DNA from: Morella rubra
Taxonomy: Eukaryota > Streptophyta > Magnoliopsida > Fagales > Myricaceae
Length of the DNA: 64,000 nucleotides
Reading direction: 5' to 3'
NCBI GenBank assembly: GCA_003952965.2
Contig: CM025851.1
Location: 2,753,307 to 2,817,306, forward strand
The notes beneath the pieces are model-generated. The model saw nothing but the letters and a program-made list of their open reading frames with translations, was not told the origin of the DNA and did no database searches. How positions within the stretch are numbered: the first letter of the stretch is position 1; the number at the start of each line of letters is the position of its first letter. Shown piece after piece: positions 63,608 to 64,000 of this stretch. A program made the position numbers and the translations under genes.

Positions 63608-64000
63608 GTATTTTTTTTTGTTTTTTGGGGAGTTCTATCAGATATGTTTGGAGTGATTGAAGAGGAACTCTTTAGCCATTGCTTTATCAGACACACACAC
63701 ATGTCAAATTTCTGTTTTTGGTTAAGGTGGTGGGTTTTGTTTGTTATGACAGAATTTCTTCCATGTGTGAAGCTTTAAGAAAAAATATGGAAAATTTATT
63801 CTGGTACCCAATTCTTGGTCCCTACGATTTCATTTTAGATAATACATTCCGGTGATATGATGGCGTTTTGTTAGTTATACAAACAAAAGAAATCACACTG
63901 TTGCACGTTGACCCATGTTGTTTGTTTCCCATGAAATGTAGCTCATCTTTTTTAGATGGATAATTTTTCCGGGATCTTTTCAGTTTTGTTGCATTAATGG
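63608..64000 (+). other. SF3B3 intron 1 (partial)
   Basis: T-rich sequence after the donor. No match to the next conserved family block (SFHFCKY-like) before the window ends. Confidence 0.7.

Noticed and set aside
63608-63778. Extension of the SF3B3 reading frame past its donor
   Set aside because: Phe/Trp-rich, unlike the family; it is read-through into intron 1.

Overview
This is nuclear DNA of a flowering plant, most likely a (woody) eudicot. The genes have many short exons with GT...AG introns, the intergenic DNA is AT-rich and full of repeats, and every recognisable protein is a plant family member. I assembled exon structures by eye from reading frames, splice sites and remembered family sequences, so exon borders are models and have not been tested against transcripts.

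Layout. (1) 0.5-3.0 kb, minus: MAP kinase phosphatase MKP1, whose last exon lies off the left edge. (2) 5.9-12.9 kb, minus: beta-hexosaminidase HEXO1 in at least 14 exons, with one expected exon that I cannot find. (3) 13-21 kb: a repeat-filled gap holding a decayed Mutator-like element (about 14.8-18.7 kb) with ~158 bp inverted repeats and two convergent gene remnants, one encoding a GRF zinc finger. (4) 21.2-25.1 kb, plus: manganese-type CDF transporter MTP11. (5) 26.4-34.5 kb, plus: vacuolar sulfate transporter of the SULTR4 type in 17 exons. (6) 35.5-36.7 kb: two retroposed gene copies side by side, a broken methionine sulfoxide reductase B fragment and an intact intronless TIM14/PAM18 gene. 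Each has an A-rich tail and a target-site duplication. (7) 36.7-42.8 kb: no recognised gene, but a 400-bp MITE with a clean 9-bp target duplication. (8) 42.8-44.8 kb, minus: dehydroascorbate reductase in 6 exons. (9) 46.7-51.8 kb, plus: a TON1-recruiting-motif (TRM18-like) protein with a DUF4378 end. (10) 52.7-58.8 kb: three intronless dirigent genes of the ESB1/DIR-e kind. (11) 60.6 kb to the right edge, plus: first exon of spliceosomal SF3B3/SAP130.

The genes do not form a pathway. What stands out is their order. As I remember Arabidopsis, MKP1, HEXO1, a dirigent gene and SAP130 lie together on chromosome 3 (At3g55220-55270), while MTP11, a TRM gene and another dirigent gene lie together on chromosome 2 (At2g39430-39450). 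This window interleaves both sets, as expected of an ancestral segment that was duplicated and then thinned out in Arabidopsis.

The most interesting new material is the pair of adjacent retrocopies with one intact gene, the rearranged Mutator-like element with an inverted GRF fragment just outside its end, and the missing exon in HEXO1. I found no CRISPR arrays, rRNA, or convincing tRNA or known microRNA genes.
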